From Rhizobacter sp. (GTDB taxonomy: Bacteria > Pseudomonadota > Gammaproteobacteria > Burkholderiales > Burkholderiaceae_C), in NCBI GenBank assembly GCA_025351675.1, contig JANXVK010000553.1, forward strand, positions 1 through 11,710: DNA of 11,710 nucleotides, read 5' to 3'. The translations under genes and the position numbers were made by a program. Of this stretch, positions 5,301 through 11,710 are shown piece after piece (position 1 is the stretch's first letter; each line of letters begins with the position of its first letter). The notes under the pieces are model-generated. The model was given only the letters and a program-made list of their open reading frames with translations. It had not been told where the DNA came from and searched no databases.

Positions 5301-7798
5301 TCGTACACCGTGGCGCTGCCGACCGGCGTGGCGTTGACCGAGCCGATCGCGCGCGCCGGGTACGACTCGAACACGCTGCGGTTGTCCATGTCGAAGTTGC
5401 GCAGCACGGTCTTGGCGGTGGCGCCTTCGTTGGCAAGGTCGAAGCTGCGGGTCAGCCGCGGGCGCCACAGCGCGTCGAAGTAGATGACGGTGCGGGCGTT
5501 GCCGGTGGCGACGGTCTGGCGCCAGTGGCCGGCGGGCAGGTCGTACTCGGCGTAGGGGACGGGTTCGAAGATGAGCGTTGTCGCATTCCACGCCACGGTG
5601 TCGCCTGCCGGGCGACCGATGCTGTTGAGCCGGCCGATCAGGTCGTAGCCATAGGTGGTAGTGAAGCCGTTGGCGTCGGTGACGGACGTGATCAGGCCGC
5701 GATCATCGATCGTGGCGCTTTCGCCGGTGCCATCGGTGTAGACGGCGATGCGCGCCAAGCCGCGCTTGTAGTCGCTGAAGGTCGTGGTCTGGTTCAGGCC
5801 ATCCTTGCGGGTGGCGAGCGTCCCGTCGCCGTAGTAGGTGAAGGTCTGGTCGAGGCGGCCGAACTTGGTGTTGCTGGTGAGGTTGGCGGTGGCAGGATCG
5901 AAGCCGTTGGCGACCGGCACGCGCCCGGTGCTGGCCTCGGTCACGCTGGCGGCCTGGCCGAGCACCCACTTGGCGGGGTGGTCGTAGAACACGGTGGTCT
6001 CGGTGCGGCTGTACCCCAGACCGCTGACGCGGGTGATGACGGTCGGACGAGCTTTGCCGTCGAAGCCGGCCGCGTTCCAGTTGAAGCTCACGCCCTGCTG
6101 CGTGATGACGCGCTGATCCTCGGGCGTGTTGCGGGCAGCCAGTTCGCCGTTGCCGCGCTTCTGCGGGCTGATACCGACGGCCGACGAATACTCCCCGGTG
6201 TCGGGTGAGCGGTAGTGGGTGGTGGTCGTGCGCAGGAACCCACCCGCGGCGGTGCCGACCTCGACCCTCTGCAACTGCCCCTCGGTGACGCGGAAGCGGT
6301 TGCCGAAGGTGTAGCGCGTGAGCACGCCGCGCGAGTCGGTCACGTCGGTGCTCTTGGTCTCGGGGCAGTTGCCGCTGCAGGTGCTCCAGCTCTCTGCGGG
6401 AGCGCTGTAGGTGTAGTTCCACTCGGTGGTGGGCAGGCTCGGGTTGCTGACGGTCTTCTTGACGAGGGAGCGGCTGGCGATCAAGCGCGGGTAGACAGCG
6501 TAGCCGCCATCGTTGTCATCACCTCGACATTGGCGCTCGACGAACGAGCGCGCGTGCGCGGTGCCGTTGGTCTGGAAGGTGCCGACCGCCCCCGAGGGGT
6601 GGGTCATGCTGCCGCTCTCCAAGCCGGCGTTGACGTTGGCGGTACCGTCGCAGGTCGAGTAGCCGGCGGTCAGCGGCAACGCTCGAGTCAGGGCGCCCAT
6701 CGCGAACTGCCAAGTGGCGTTGTCGGGCTGGGTGACGGCGGTGAGCATCCCGCCGGCGGCGTCGCTGCCGTAGGTGTAGCTCCAGGTCCGGGTGCCGTCG
6801 AAGACGCCGGCGATGCTGTTGGTGCCGCCGACGTAGCTCAGCGTGATGACGCGGCCGTCGCTGGATTCGATCTTGGTGAGTTGCCACGGCGCGGCGGGGT
6901 TGTAGGTGTAGGTGACGGTGTTGCCGTAGCGGTCGGTCACGAGCGTCGGCATGATCCAGACTTCCTGACGATTCAGGAGGTATCCGTCGCCGACGACGTT
7001 GGGCGCAGGGGACGGTCCCGACCGTGCAATGGTGCCCGCCTTGGCCGTGCCGCCGGCCTGCAGGAGTTGGGGCGCGGGTGACGGTTTGCTCAGAGACGGG
7101 TAGGTGCGCGAGACCAGCCAGTCGAACCGGTACTGCGTGCCGTCGGGGGTGACGGCGAGGAAGCCCTCGCCGCCGCCTTGCTGGTTGCTGATGCAGCGGA
7201 TCGCGGCCATCGACTTGGTGACGAGCGGCCAGGGGTTGGGATTGGGGTCGCCGCCGGCCGGCACGTTGGCATTCGTCGTGCCGGCGCGAGTGAGGATTTC
7301 TTGCGAGCCTGACCCGGGCAGGTACATGAAGCTGCCGTGCCAGAACTCGTCGCCGGTCCACATGCCTCCTTGGTAAGTGACGTTGGGCGGTGGGCTGTAG
7401 TTGGTGCAGCGGCCGCCGCCCCATTGGGCCGACCAGCCGAGGCCGTAGACCGCCTGACCTGTCCTGGCGAACACGCCGTGCATATGCGGGATGTCGAGAT
7501 CCCAGTCGGCGAAGTGGCCGAACACGCGGACTTCGCTGCCGGGAACAAGGCGCCGGTCGATCGAGACGGGCAGCGCGTTGTTGCCGGGCAGGCTGACGTC
7601 GGTCTGCGTGAACTCGATCGTGCCGTTGTAGAAGTTGACCTTGTCGCCGAACAGGTCGGCGCCGAGGGTGCCGACCGTGCGGTCGGCGCGGATCAGCTTG
7701 TCTTGCTCGCTGTAGATGCTGGTCTGCGCATGGGCCGCGCCTGCAAGGGACGCGAGCGCGGCGAGGGCCGCAAGCGCGACGTGGCGGACCGACTTCAT
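2345..7798 (-). CDS. Secreted RHS/YD-repeat polymorphic toxin, 1817 aa
   Basis: The start is the ATG at 7796-7798: AGGGAG lies 4 nt upstream and the first 24 residues form a Sec signal peptide (positive MKSVRH, an Ala/Leu core, cleavage likely after AHA). In order: an N-terminal domain (about 25-300) with LFGDKVNFYNGTIEFTQTDV; a long YD-repeat body (about 300-1310) with units such as YGYDLIGRL and YTYDGWGRR; the RHS core entry WLFTDALGSPVASI; an inserted Cys-rich repeat array (1338-1579); the RHS core end RYEPYG (1584-1589), GLVYMQQRYYDP (1612-1623) and NPYKFVDPDGR (ending at 1663); then a variable tip of 154 residues. RHS proteins fold into a hollow beta shell that encloses a C-terminal toxin used against competing cells. 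No PAAR domain, VgrG or T6SS gene is seen, so export through Sec is inferred, and the route into target cells is unknown. The immunity candidate follows at once. Confidence 0.93.
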   Translation of the reverse strand: MKSVRHVALAALAALASLAGAAHAQTSIYSEQDKLIRADRTVGTLGADLFGDKVNFYNGTIEFTQTDVSLPGNNALPVSIDRRLVPGSEVRVFGHFADWDLDIPHMHGVFARTGQAVYGLGWSAQWGGGRCTNYSPPPNVTYQGGMWTGDEFWHGSFMYLPGSGSQEILTRAGTTNANVPAGGDPNPNPWPLVTKSMAAIRCISNQQGGGEGFLAVTPDGTQYRFDWLVSRTYPSLSKPSPAPQLLQAGGTAKAGTIARSGPSPAPNVVGDGYLLNRQEVWIMPTLVTDRYGNTVTYTYNPAAPWQLTKIESSDGRVITLSYVGGTNSIAGVFDGTRTWSYTYGSDAAGGMLTAVTQPDNATWQFAMGALTRALPLTAGYSTCDGTANVNAGLESGSMTHPSGAVGTFQTNGTAHARSFVERQCRGDDNDGGYAVYPRLIASRSLVKKTVSNPSLPTTEWNYTYSAPAESWSTCSGNCPETKSTDVTDSRGVLTRYTFGNRFRVTEGQLQRVEVGTAAGGFLRTTTTHYRSPDTGEYSSAVGISPQKRGNGELAARNTPEDQRVITQQGVSFNWNAAGFDGKARPTVITRVSGLGYSRTETTVFYDHPAKWVLGQAASVTEASTGRVPVANGFDPATANLTSNTKFGRLDQTFTYYGDGTLATRKDGLNQTTTFSDYKRGLARIAVYTDGTGESATIDDRGLITSVTDANGFTTTYGYDLIGRLNSIGRPAGDTVAWNATTLIFEPVPYAEYDLPAGHWRQTVATGNARTVIYFDALWRPRLTRSFDLANEGATAKTVLRNFDMDNRSVFESYPARAIGSVNATPVGSATVYDALGRPITAYADSELGLLTSSTYYQPGFLQRSTNARGFATTTGYQAFDQPGTSAIANITAPEGVSVSINRDVFGKPTGITRGGAFAGSGPASVTRSYVYDTHQRLCKTVEPELGATIQAYDAANNTSWRATGLGLTSTASCDHASVPGNKITAFVYDLRNRLTGTGFGDGSPAIGRSYTPDGLPLTVVSNGSTWAYTYYRRRLLATETLNYGGSTYPITRAWDPNGHPSALTYPDSSTVAWSPNALGEATQVGSYASGVSYHPNGGVAGYTLGNGIAHSLTQNVRGLPAVNSATGVMRDLYGFDANGNVTAITDQQEGIASRGMGYDGLDRLTVANSPGVWGNASYGYDALDNIRTSVVGARSSVHNYDASNKLSAIDTNGAYTGYVYDTQGNITGRGTQGYYFDQGNRLQLANGVSGGTASYTYDGWGRRTTMADTNGSSVQVYDRGGQLLYGTQQGSTNSTTRYIYLAGKAIAKTHSATGTTWLFTDALGSPVASIGTTNATLGYSCPSGWTLSGSTCTQSGTSTQPASVSYSCPAGWSLSGSTCSTTSSSPATPVYSCPAGYTLSGSTCTGPSSYAATGSWSCNGHGSLQPYANSPSGYKCIVQSLLTSDYESPYAQCQSIAASMGLPLVAAPLRNNGKFMDCTMGPVTVYSCPSGGTLSGSTCNTTVTQAASVSGYTCTSGTRSGSSCITDSSQAATPTYSCPSGYTLSGTTCTTQTSNTTAATAGYSCPNGGTVSGSTCTGALWRTRYEPYGNTAAGVVPHDLGFTGHVNDPGSGLVYMQQRYYDPIAARFLSTDPVVSDANTGGSFGRYHYANNNPYKFVDPDGRAGALAACAAGPVGCAVGVAVTIAVGAKALSDTAKILQSTSSNSSSSGSGQQGGDKAPPVPDKLVGTVDDKSGQQGGRVNNGPLGPDNGGTRDAAKDFGKLTGGKIGESGKYPGVRGENGIGMRPGKEGEGPRIDIPANGNKPAETLHYPKPEPK
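2348..2809 (-). other. Variable C-terminal toxin tip of the RHS protein (residues 1664-1817)
   Basis: It follows the conserved core end NPYKFVDPDGR. First comes a small-residue hydrophobic stretch (about 1664-1690, AGALAACAAGPVGCAVGVAV onward), then a low-complexity Ser/Gly/Gln linker with two SGQQGG-like units (about 1700-1745), then a compact basic domain of about 70 residues. That domain contains RDAAKDFGKLTGGK (1754-1767), NGIGMRPGK (1781-1789), and the closing block PRIDIPANGNKPAETLHYPK (1794-1813), with R1795, D1797, E1807 and H1810 as possible catalytic residues. Its size and charge resemble small nuclease toxins of RHS and CDI systems, but I cannot assign a family. The nucleotide composition is visibly lower in GC than the core, as expected for an exchangeable cassette. 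Confidence 0.7.
3062..3787 (-). repeat. Cys-rich tandem repeats in the RHS core (residues 1338-1579)
   Basis: Seven units follow the pattern Y-S-C-P-x-G-x-x-L-S-G-S-T-C plus a Ser/Thr/Ala-rich spacer. They begin at residues 1339, 1366, 1391, 1486, 1512, 1536 and 1563. Spacing is 24-27 residues within each of the two clusters. Each unit has two cysteines about 10-11 residues apart. The unit at 1512 is degenerate (YTCTSGTRSGSSC). The DNA repeats too, with recurring plus-strand words GCAGGTGCTGCCCGA and GGGCAGCTGTA. The array sits between WLFTDALGSPVASIGTTNAT and WRTRYEPYG, two segments normally close together in RHS cores, so it looks like an insertion. In an exported protein the paired cysteines probably form disulfides. 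Confidence 0.92.
3344..3553 (-). other. Divergent 70-aa segment inside the Cys-repeat array (residues 1416-1485)
   Basis: Three repeat units precede it and four follow. It begins WSCNGHGSL, suggesting descent from or joining to a repeat unit, but then diverges, with cysteines at 1418, 1436, 1453 and 1478 and a helix-like stretch YAQCQSIAASMGLPLVAAPL. It has an even number of cysteines and could be a small disulfide-bonded module. I do not recognise it. Confidence 0.55.
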
Positions 7799-7894
7799 GG
7801 AACTCCCTGATATCGCCCGAGCGGCGCTTGTTGGAATTTGAGGTGATCTGCCTGCCGCGCGCAACTGTCAGGTCTTGCAGGGTGCGGGCACGCC
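7799..7894 (-). other. Short gap between the GGDEF gene and the RHS gene
   Basis: Ninety-six bases separate the two genes on the minus strand. I see no convincing terminator with a T-run and no strong sigma-70 promoter; a CTGACA-like hexamer has no good partner. The RHS gene may be read from its own weak promoter here or through the GGDEF gene. Confidence 0.4.
7803..7808 (-). promoter_or_regulatory. Ribosome binding site of the RHS gene
   Basis: AGGGAG on the minus strand, 4 nt before the ATG at 7798. It favours this start, which opens directly into a signal peptide, over the in-frame upstream codon at 7864, which would add 22 residues ahead of it. Confidence 0.7.
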
Positions 7895-9175
7895 TCAATG
7901 CACCGACCGCGACGGCAAGAAATCCATCGGCCCGGTCGTCAGCCGCCGCGCATCGTCGCCGTCGATCTCGACCCGGTCGCGCCCGCCGTGCTTGGCGTCG
8001 TAGAGCGCGCGGTCGGCGCGGTCGATGAGGGCGTCGAAACTCTCGCCCGCGGCCCATTGCGCCACACCAAGCGAAATCGTGATCGGCACCTCGCCCGCCG
8101 CAGTGCGGATCTGCGACGCGACGACGTTGCGGCGCACCGATTCGGCGACGCGCCGGCCGCGGCTCACGTCGCACTGGCGCAGCACGATCAGGAACTCTTC
8201 GCCGCCGATGCGCGCGAGGCAATCGCCCTCGCGCAGCCGCGCGCCGAGCAGCGCGCCGACCGCGCGCAGCACTTCGTCGCCAACCGGGTGGCCGTGGCGG
8301 TCATTGACCTGCTTGAAGTGGTCGACGTCGACCATGCACAGCGTCACCTCTTCCTTGCCCTCGCGCACCAGCGCGGCCAGCGGCGCGGCGAACGCGGCGA
8401 TGTGGCGGCGGTTGAACAGGCCGGTCAGCGGGTCGCGATCGGCGGCGCGGGCGGCGGCGCGCAGCGAACTGTCGAGGCTGGCGTTCTCGGTCTCCAGCGC
8501 GCGGCGGTAGTGCTGCAGCTCCCGCACCAGCGCGGCGTTCTCGCGCTCGGCTTCGAGCGCCTGCAGCAGTGTGCCGTGGCTGGCCGCCGCGCGCGACAGC
8601 AGTGCCACGGTACACACCAGCGTGCTGAGCGCGAGCACGACGAGCACGAACTCACCTTGCGTCGCGAAGTACAGCAGCAACGGGATCACGCTGCAGCCGA
8701 CAAGCACGAACGCGGCCGGCAGGGCCGCGATGTAGGTGATACCGAGCAGCCCGATCGCGACGAAGGCGGCGTAGGTGATGCAGTACAGGTTCAGCGCCGA
8801 GACCCAGGGCGCGAGCACAAACGGCGCGAAGCCCCAGGCCGACGAGGCGAGCACCAGCAACACGTCGTAGACACGGTCGGAGCGCGGCTCGGCCGGGTCG
8901 AGCTGCGCGCGCATGCAGCGCGAGCGCCAGATGCGCACCGCGTACACGCCCGCGAGCACAGCCAAGGCCGCGATGCGTGGCAGCAACGGCGCCTCGTAGG
9001 CAAAGCCGAACATCAGGATGCCGAACGAGACCAGCGAGAGCCGGCCGTTGCGCATCGACATTTCCATGTAACGCTGCAGCAGCACGAAACGGATCTGCGG
9101 CGACACGTCGACAACGACCGGCGACAACCGGCGCAACGCCGAACCAACAGACGCGAGTTCCTGCTTCAGCGACAT
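7895..9175 (-). CDS. Membrane-bound GGDEF diguanylate cyclase, 426 aa
   Basis: It makes the second messenger cyclic di-GMP from two GTP, usually promoting biofilm over motility. Six hydrophobic segments (about 46-62, 66-84, 103-125, 128-150, 152-170, 175-194) form a membrane sensor of no family I can name. A Glu/Ala-rich coiled coil (about 201-243) leads to the GGDEF domain, which starts DRDPLTGLFNRRH (246-258). Metal- and substrate-binding parts are MVDVDHFKQVNDRHGH (281-296) and the active-site loop GGEEF (324-328), an active variant of GGDEF. An inhibitory I-site RxxD (REGD, 315-318) lies five residues before it, so product feedback is expected. The ATG at 9173-9175 gives a natural N-terminus (MSLKQELAS); a TTG at 9211 would add 12 residues. 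Neither has a clear ribosome site. It is divergent from the downstream ATPase genes and reads toward the RHS gene. Confidence 0.93.
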   Translation of the reverse strand: MSLKQELASVGSALRRLSPVVVDVSPQIRFVLLQRYMEMSMRNGRLSLVSFGILMFGFAYEAPLLPRIAALAVLAGVYAVRIWRSRCMRAQLDPAEPRSDRVYDVLLVLASSAWGFAPFVLAPWVSALNLYCITYAAFVAIGLLGITYIAALPAAFVLVGCSVIPLLLYFATQGEFVLVVLALSTLVCTVALLSRAAASHGTLLQALEAERENAALVRELQHYRRALETENASLDSSLRAAARAADRDPLTGLFNRRHIAAFAAPLAALVREGKEEVTLCMVDVDHFKQVNDRHGHPVGDEVLRAVGALLGARLREGDCLARIGGEEFLIVLRQCDVSRGRRVAESVRRNVVASQIRTAAGEVPITISLGVAQWAAGESFDALIDRADRALYDAKHGGRDRVEIDGDDARRLTTGPMDFLPSRSVH

Positions 9176-9304
9176 CGTGCTTGACCGCGCAGCCCCATGC
9201 GGGGCGATCAAGGATGCTAACCCGGGCCCATCACCGTGCCGGAGCGGAAAACCGGATTCAAGTCACGGACCGGCGCGCTGCGAGAGGCGCGGCACAATGC
9301 GCCG
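9176..9304. other. Intergenic region between the divergent GGDEF and DppD-like genes
   Basis: About 129 bases lie between the two divergent starts. Promoters for both directions would be expected here if the ATPase genes are no longer read from upstream permease genes. I find no hexamer pair good enough to call. Confidence 0.35.
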
Positions 9305-10306
9305 GTGCCGCCCACCGAACCGCTGCTTGCCGTCGCCGACCTCCGGGTCACGCTGAACACCGCACGCGGCCCGGCCGATGCATTGCGCGGCATCGACCTG
9401 CAACTGGAGCGCGGCGCCACGCTCGGGCTGATCGGCGAGAGCGGCTGCGGCAAGTCGATGACGGCGCTGGCGGTCATGGGCCTGCTGCCGGCCGGCGCGG
9501 TCGTCAGCGGCAGCATCCGGCTCAATGGACAAGAACTTGTCGGAGCGACCGACGACGCGATGTGCCAACTGCGCGGCAACCGCATCGGCATGGTGTTCCA
9601 GGAGCCGATGACGGCGCTGAACCCGCTGCACACGATCGGCGACCAGATCGCCGAGCCGCTGCGGCTGCACGACGCCATGAGCCGCAGCGCCGCGCGCGCC
9701 GAAGCGCTGCGGCTGCTGGAGCGGGTGCGATTGCCCCAGGCCGCGCAGCGGCTCGATGCCTATCCGCACCAACTCTCGGGCGGCCAGCGCCAGCGCGTGA
9801 CGATCGCGATGGCGCTCGCCTGCGGTCCTGATCTGCTGATCGCCGATGAGCCGACCACCGCGCTCGACGTGACGATCCAGGGCGAGATCCTGGCCCTGAT
9901 CCGCGAGCTCGTCGACGAGAGCGGGATGGCGCTGCTGATGATCAGCCACGACCTCGGCGTGATGGCGCGCACCGTCGCGAAGCTGCTGGTGATGTACGGC
10001 GGCACGGTCGTCGAATCGGGGCCGACGGCTGAAGTGTTCGCGCACCTTGCGCACCCGTACACGCGCGGGCTGTTCGCGGCACGGCCGCGGCTGGGCGCGG
10101 CGCGCGTCGATGGCCGCAAGCCGCGGCTCGTGACGATCCCCGGGCGCGTGCCGGAGCTGGTCGACATGCCGGCCGGTTGCCCGTTCGCGGACCGCTGCGG
10201 GTGGGTGGTCGACGCGTGCCGCGTGGCGCCACCCGCGCCGGTGGTCGTCGGGCCGGCGCATGCGGCACGCTGCATCCGCGTCGGCGAACTGGAGGGCGCG
10301 CGATGA
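9305..10306 (+). CDS. Peptide-type ABC transporter ATP-binding protein, DppD/OppD-like, 333 aa
   Basis: One of two ATPases that drive import through the DppB/DppC permease pair. All ABC motifs are present: Walker A GESGCGKS (44-51), Q-loop [10 protein letters not shown], signature LSGGQRQR (157-164), Walker [13 protein letters not shown] (177-188) and the switch histidine in ISHD (H215). The C-terminal oligopeptide-transporter extension is present ([20 protein letters not shown], 278-297), with cysteines at 292, 298, 305 and 323; such cysteines in this family have been linked to an iron-sulfur cluster. The GTG at 9305 is preferred because [13 protein letters not shown] then aligns with family N-termini. 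A GTG at 9236 would add 23 atypical residues. The nearest purine-rich site (GAGAGG, 9282-9287) is rather far, so the start is not certain. The stop overlaps the next gene's ATG in an ATGA. Confidence 0.93.
   Translation: MPPTEPLLAVADLRVTLNTARGPADALRGIDLQLERGATLGLIGESGCGKSMTALAVMGLLPAGAVVSGSIRLNGQELVGATDDAMCQLRGNRIGMVFQEPMTALNPLHTIGDQIAEPLRLHDAMSRSAARAEALRLLERVRLPQAAQRLDAYPHQLSGGQRQRVTIAMALACGPDLLIADEPTTALDVTIQGEILALIRELVDESGMALLMISHDLGVMARTVAKLLVMYGGTVVESGPTAEVFAHLAHPYTRGLFAARPRLGAARVDGRKPRLVTIPGRVPELVDMPAGCPFADRCGWVVDACRVAPPAPVVVGPAHAARCIRVGELEGAR
10291..10296 (+). promoter_or_regulatory. Ribosome binding site of the DppF-like gene
   Basis: GGAGGG lies 6 nt before the ATG at 10303 and within the end of the upstream ATPase gene. 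It fixes the start at the ATGA overlap; longer upstream extensions of this frame run inside the DppD-like gene. Confidence 0.8.
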
Positions 10307-11139
10307 GCGAGCCCTTGCTCGCCGTCGAGCACCTCGTCAAGCGCTACACCTTGCCGCGCGAGAGCCTGTTCCAAGCAGCGCCGGTCGTCGAGGCGCTGCG
10401 CGGCGTCAGCTTCACGGTGCAGGCGGGGCGCAGCCTGGGCATCGTGGGCGAATCGGGCTCGGGCAAGTCGACGCTGGCGCGTCAGGTGATGGCGCTGGAG
10501 GCACCGACCGAAGGCCGCGTCACCTTGCTCGGCCGCGACCTGCATGCGCTCGCGCCCGCCGAACTGCGCGCGGCGCGGCGCGATTTCCAGATGGTGTTTC
10601 AAGACCCGTACGGCTCGCTCGACCCGCGCCAGCGCGTCGGCCGGATCGTCGCCGAGCCGCTGATCGGTGTCGACGCAAGCGCCATGCGCACGCGCGTCGC
10701 CGAATCGCTCGACGCCGTCGGCCTGCGCGCCACCGACGCCGGCAAGTACCCCCACGAGTTCAGTGGCGGCCAGCGCCAGCGCATCGCGATCGCGCGCGCG
10801 CTCATCACGCGGCCGAAGCTGATCGTCGCCGACGAACCGGTGAGCGCGCTCGATGTCTCGGTGCAGGCGCAGGTGCTGAACCTGCTGGCCGATCTGCAGC
10901 AGCAGTTCGGCGTGACCTACCTGCTCATCAGTCACGACCTCGCGGTCGTCGACCATGTCTGCGACGACGTGGCGGTGATGCGTTCGGGGCTGATCGTCGA
11001 GTACGGCCCGACCGAGCAAATGCTGCAGCGGCCGGCCCACGAGTACACGCGCGCGCTGCTGGCCGCGATGCCCGAGGCCGCGAACCCGCAGCCGCCATCC
11101 GCTCGCGCAGACGCCGAAGGCGCCGCCGCCTTCGGCTAG
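10303..11139 (+). CDS. Peptide-type ABC transporter ATP-binding protein, DppF/OppF-like, 278 aa
   Basis: The second ATPase of the transporter, which forms a heterodimer with the DppD-like subunit. Motifs: Walker A GESGSGKS (49-56), Q-loop [12 protein letters not shown] (99-110), signature FSGGQRQR (153-160), Walker [13 protein letters not shown] (173-184) and switch histidine in ISHD (H211). The [11 protein letters not shown] form and the FSGGQ signature are typical of DppF/OppF. Compared with family members of about 320-330 residues it is short: it stops soon after the [12 protein letters not shown] segment, with a low-complexity tail, and lacks the Cys-containing C-terminal extension seen in its DppD-like neighbour. 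Translation is coupled to that gene by the ATGA overlap. A strong hairpin is embedded in its last codons. Confidence 0.94.
   Translation: MSEPLLAVEHLVKRYTLPRESLFQAAPVVEALRGVSFTVQAGRSLGIVGESGSGKSTLARQVMALEAPTEGRVTLLGRDLHALAPAELRAARRDFQMVFQDPYGSLDPRQRVGRIVAEPLIGVDASAMRTRVAESLDAVGLRATDAGKYPHEFSGGQRQRIAIARALITRPKLIVADEPVSALDVSVQAQVLNLLADLQQQFGVTYLLISHDLAVVDHVCDDVAVMRSGLIVEYGPTEQMLQRPAHEYTRALLAAMPEAANPQPPSARADAEGAAAFG
11113..11136 (+). terminator. Strong GC-rich hairpin at the 3' end of the DppF-like gene
   Basis: Arms GCCGAAGGCG (11113-11122) and CGCCTTCGGC (11127-11136) pair perfectly over 10 bp with a 4-nt loop, ending one base before the TAG stop (11137-11139). No T-run follows, so it is not a classic intrinsic terminator. 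It may act as a partial terminator or as an mRNA-stabilising or processing structure between the ATPase genes and the binding-protein gene, where unequal expression is usual. Confidence 0.6.
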
Positions 11140-11157
11140 AGTCGCATCCCCTGCCCC

Positions 11158-11161
11158 GGAG
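11158..11161 (+). promoter_or_regulatory. Ribosome binding site of the binding-protein gene
   Basis: GGAG lies 7 nt before the ATG at 11169 and supports that start over the adjacent ATG at 11172, which is 10 nt away. Confidence 0.6.
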
Positions 11162-11168
11162 TGAGCTG

Positions 11169-11710
11169 ATGATGACCACGACCCCCCGCCCCATCACTTT
11201 CGCGCTCGTCGCTGGCGTCGCTCTGGCCGCGGCGGCCGCGTTCACCGCCACCCCCGCGCAGGCGCAAGCCCGCAAGGACAGCGTCGTGCTCGGCATGGTG
11301 CTGGAGCCGGCGCCGGGCCTGGACCCCACCAGCGCGTCGGCCGCGGCGATCGGCGAGGTCGTGCACTACAACGTGCTGGAGGGCCTGACCAAAATCAACA
11401 TGGACGGCAGCGTCGTGCCGCTGCTCGCCGAGAGCTGGACGGTCGACCCCGACGGCAGGAGCTACACCTTCAAGCTCAAGAAGGGCGTGAAGTTCAGCGA
11501 CGGTGAGGCCTTCGATTCGAGCGACGTGAAGTTCAGCTTCGAGCGCGCGAAGGCGCCGACGTCGACCAACAAGGCGAAGAAGGCGGTGTTCGACAACATC
11601 AGCCGCATCGACACCCCCGATGCGCTCACCGTGATCGTGGTGCTGAACCAGCCCGACGGCAACTTCCTGTTCCGCATGGGCGAGAACACCGCGGTGATCC
11701 TCGACCCGAA
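11169..11710 (+). CDS. Periplasmic peptide-type substrate-binding protein, SBP_bac_5 family (3' end outside window)
   Basis: The frame is open to the window end (180 codons visible of an expected 500 or so). It begins with a Sec signal peptide (about 1-34: polar start, hydrophobic Ala/Val core, then TPAQAQA) with no lipobox cysteine, so the product should be a soluble periplasmic protein. The mature start [18 protein letters not shown] and the block [20 protein letters not shown] followed by [21 protein letters not shown] are the classic signature of the family 5 binding proteins (DppA/OppA type), which capture peptides, nickel or related solutes and deliver them to the permease. It lies 29 bp after the DppF-like gene, beyond the hairpin, and probably completes the transporter. 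Substrate specificity cannot be judged from this part. Confidence 0.92.
   Translation, partial: MMTTTPRPITFALVAGVALAAAAAFTATPAQAQARKDSVVLGMVLEPAPGLDPTSASAAAIGEVVHYNVLEGLTKINMDGSVVPLLAESWTVDPDGRSYTFKLKKGVKFSDGEAFDSSDVKFSFERAKAPTSTNKAKKAVFDNISRIDTPDALTVIVVLNQPDGNFLFRMGENTAVILDP

Noticed and set aside
2904..5591. Minus-strand frame of 895 codons overlapping the RHS gene
   Set aside because: Its Arg/His/Gln-rich product is the shifted-frame shadow of the YD repeats, with no motif of its own.
4469..6208. Long plus-strand open frame of 579 codons antisense to the RHS gene
   Set aside because: It is Ala/Gly/Val/Arg-rich with no recognisable motif and lies wholly opposite a clear RHS coding frame; long antisense frames are common in GC-rich DNA.
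7799..7864. Upstream start for the RHS gene at 7864
   Set aside because: It would place 22 residues before the signal peptide and has no advantage over the ATG at 7798, which has AGGGAG just upstream.
7898..9184. Plus-strand frame of 428 codons opposite the diguanylate cyclase
   Set aside because: It is an Arg/His/Gln-rich antisense shadow; the GGDEF motifs on the other strand are unambiguous.
1846..9229. Shared CCCGGGCC near the IS right flank and near 9221-9228, as possible block-end repeats
   Set aside because: Only 8 bp are shared, the core is a palindrome common in GC-rich DNA, and there is no further similarity on either side.
9236..9304. Upstream GTG start (9236) for the DppD-like gene
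   Set aside because: The added 23 residues do not resemble the family N-terminus. The ribosome site for 9305 is also weak, so this stays possible but less likely.

Overview
The window is GC-rich DNA whose protein families and codon use fit a betaproteobacterium of the Burkholderiales. That placement is an inference from overall character, as there is no rRNA or other marker gene here. It is a peptide-type (Dpp/Opp) ABC transporter locus with an accessory block inside it.

Left edge (1-651, +): the 3' part of a DppC/OppC-type inner-membrane permease. An intact IS5-family insertion sequence (652-1840, transposase on the minus strand) begins at the permease stop codon. To its right lies a minus-strand block: a small 159-aa gene (1869-2348), a giant RHS/YD-repeat protein (2345-7798, 1817 aa) and a membrane-bound GGDEF diguanylate cyclase (7895-9175). 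The RHS stop and the small gene's start overlap as ATGA. This is the arrangement of a polymorphic toxin followed by its immunity gene, and both the toxin tip and the small gene look lower in GC than their neighbours. The RHS protein has a Sec signal peptide. It also carries an unusual cysteine-rich tandem repeat array (residues 1338-1579) inserted just before the conserved end of its RHS core.

Right edge (9305-11710, +): two ABC ATPases of DppD and DppF type, translationally coupled by another ATGA overlap, then a perfect 10-bp hairpin at the end of dppF, then the start of a periplasmic substrate-binding protein (SBP_bac_5 family) that runs off the window. The permease at 1-651 and the genes from 9305 onward probably form one transporter, dppC-dppD-dppF-SBP, now separated by about 8.6 kb of opposite-strand DNA.

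The strongest candidates for something new are the Cys-rich repeat array in the RHS core, the uncharacterised toxin tip with its putative immunity protein, and the way the block sits in the transporter locus. No tRNA, rRNA, CRISPR array or phage genes were seen, and no T6SS, PAAR or VgrG gene accompanies the RHS gene.
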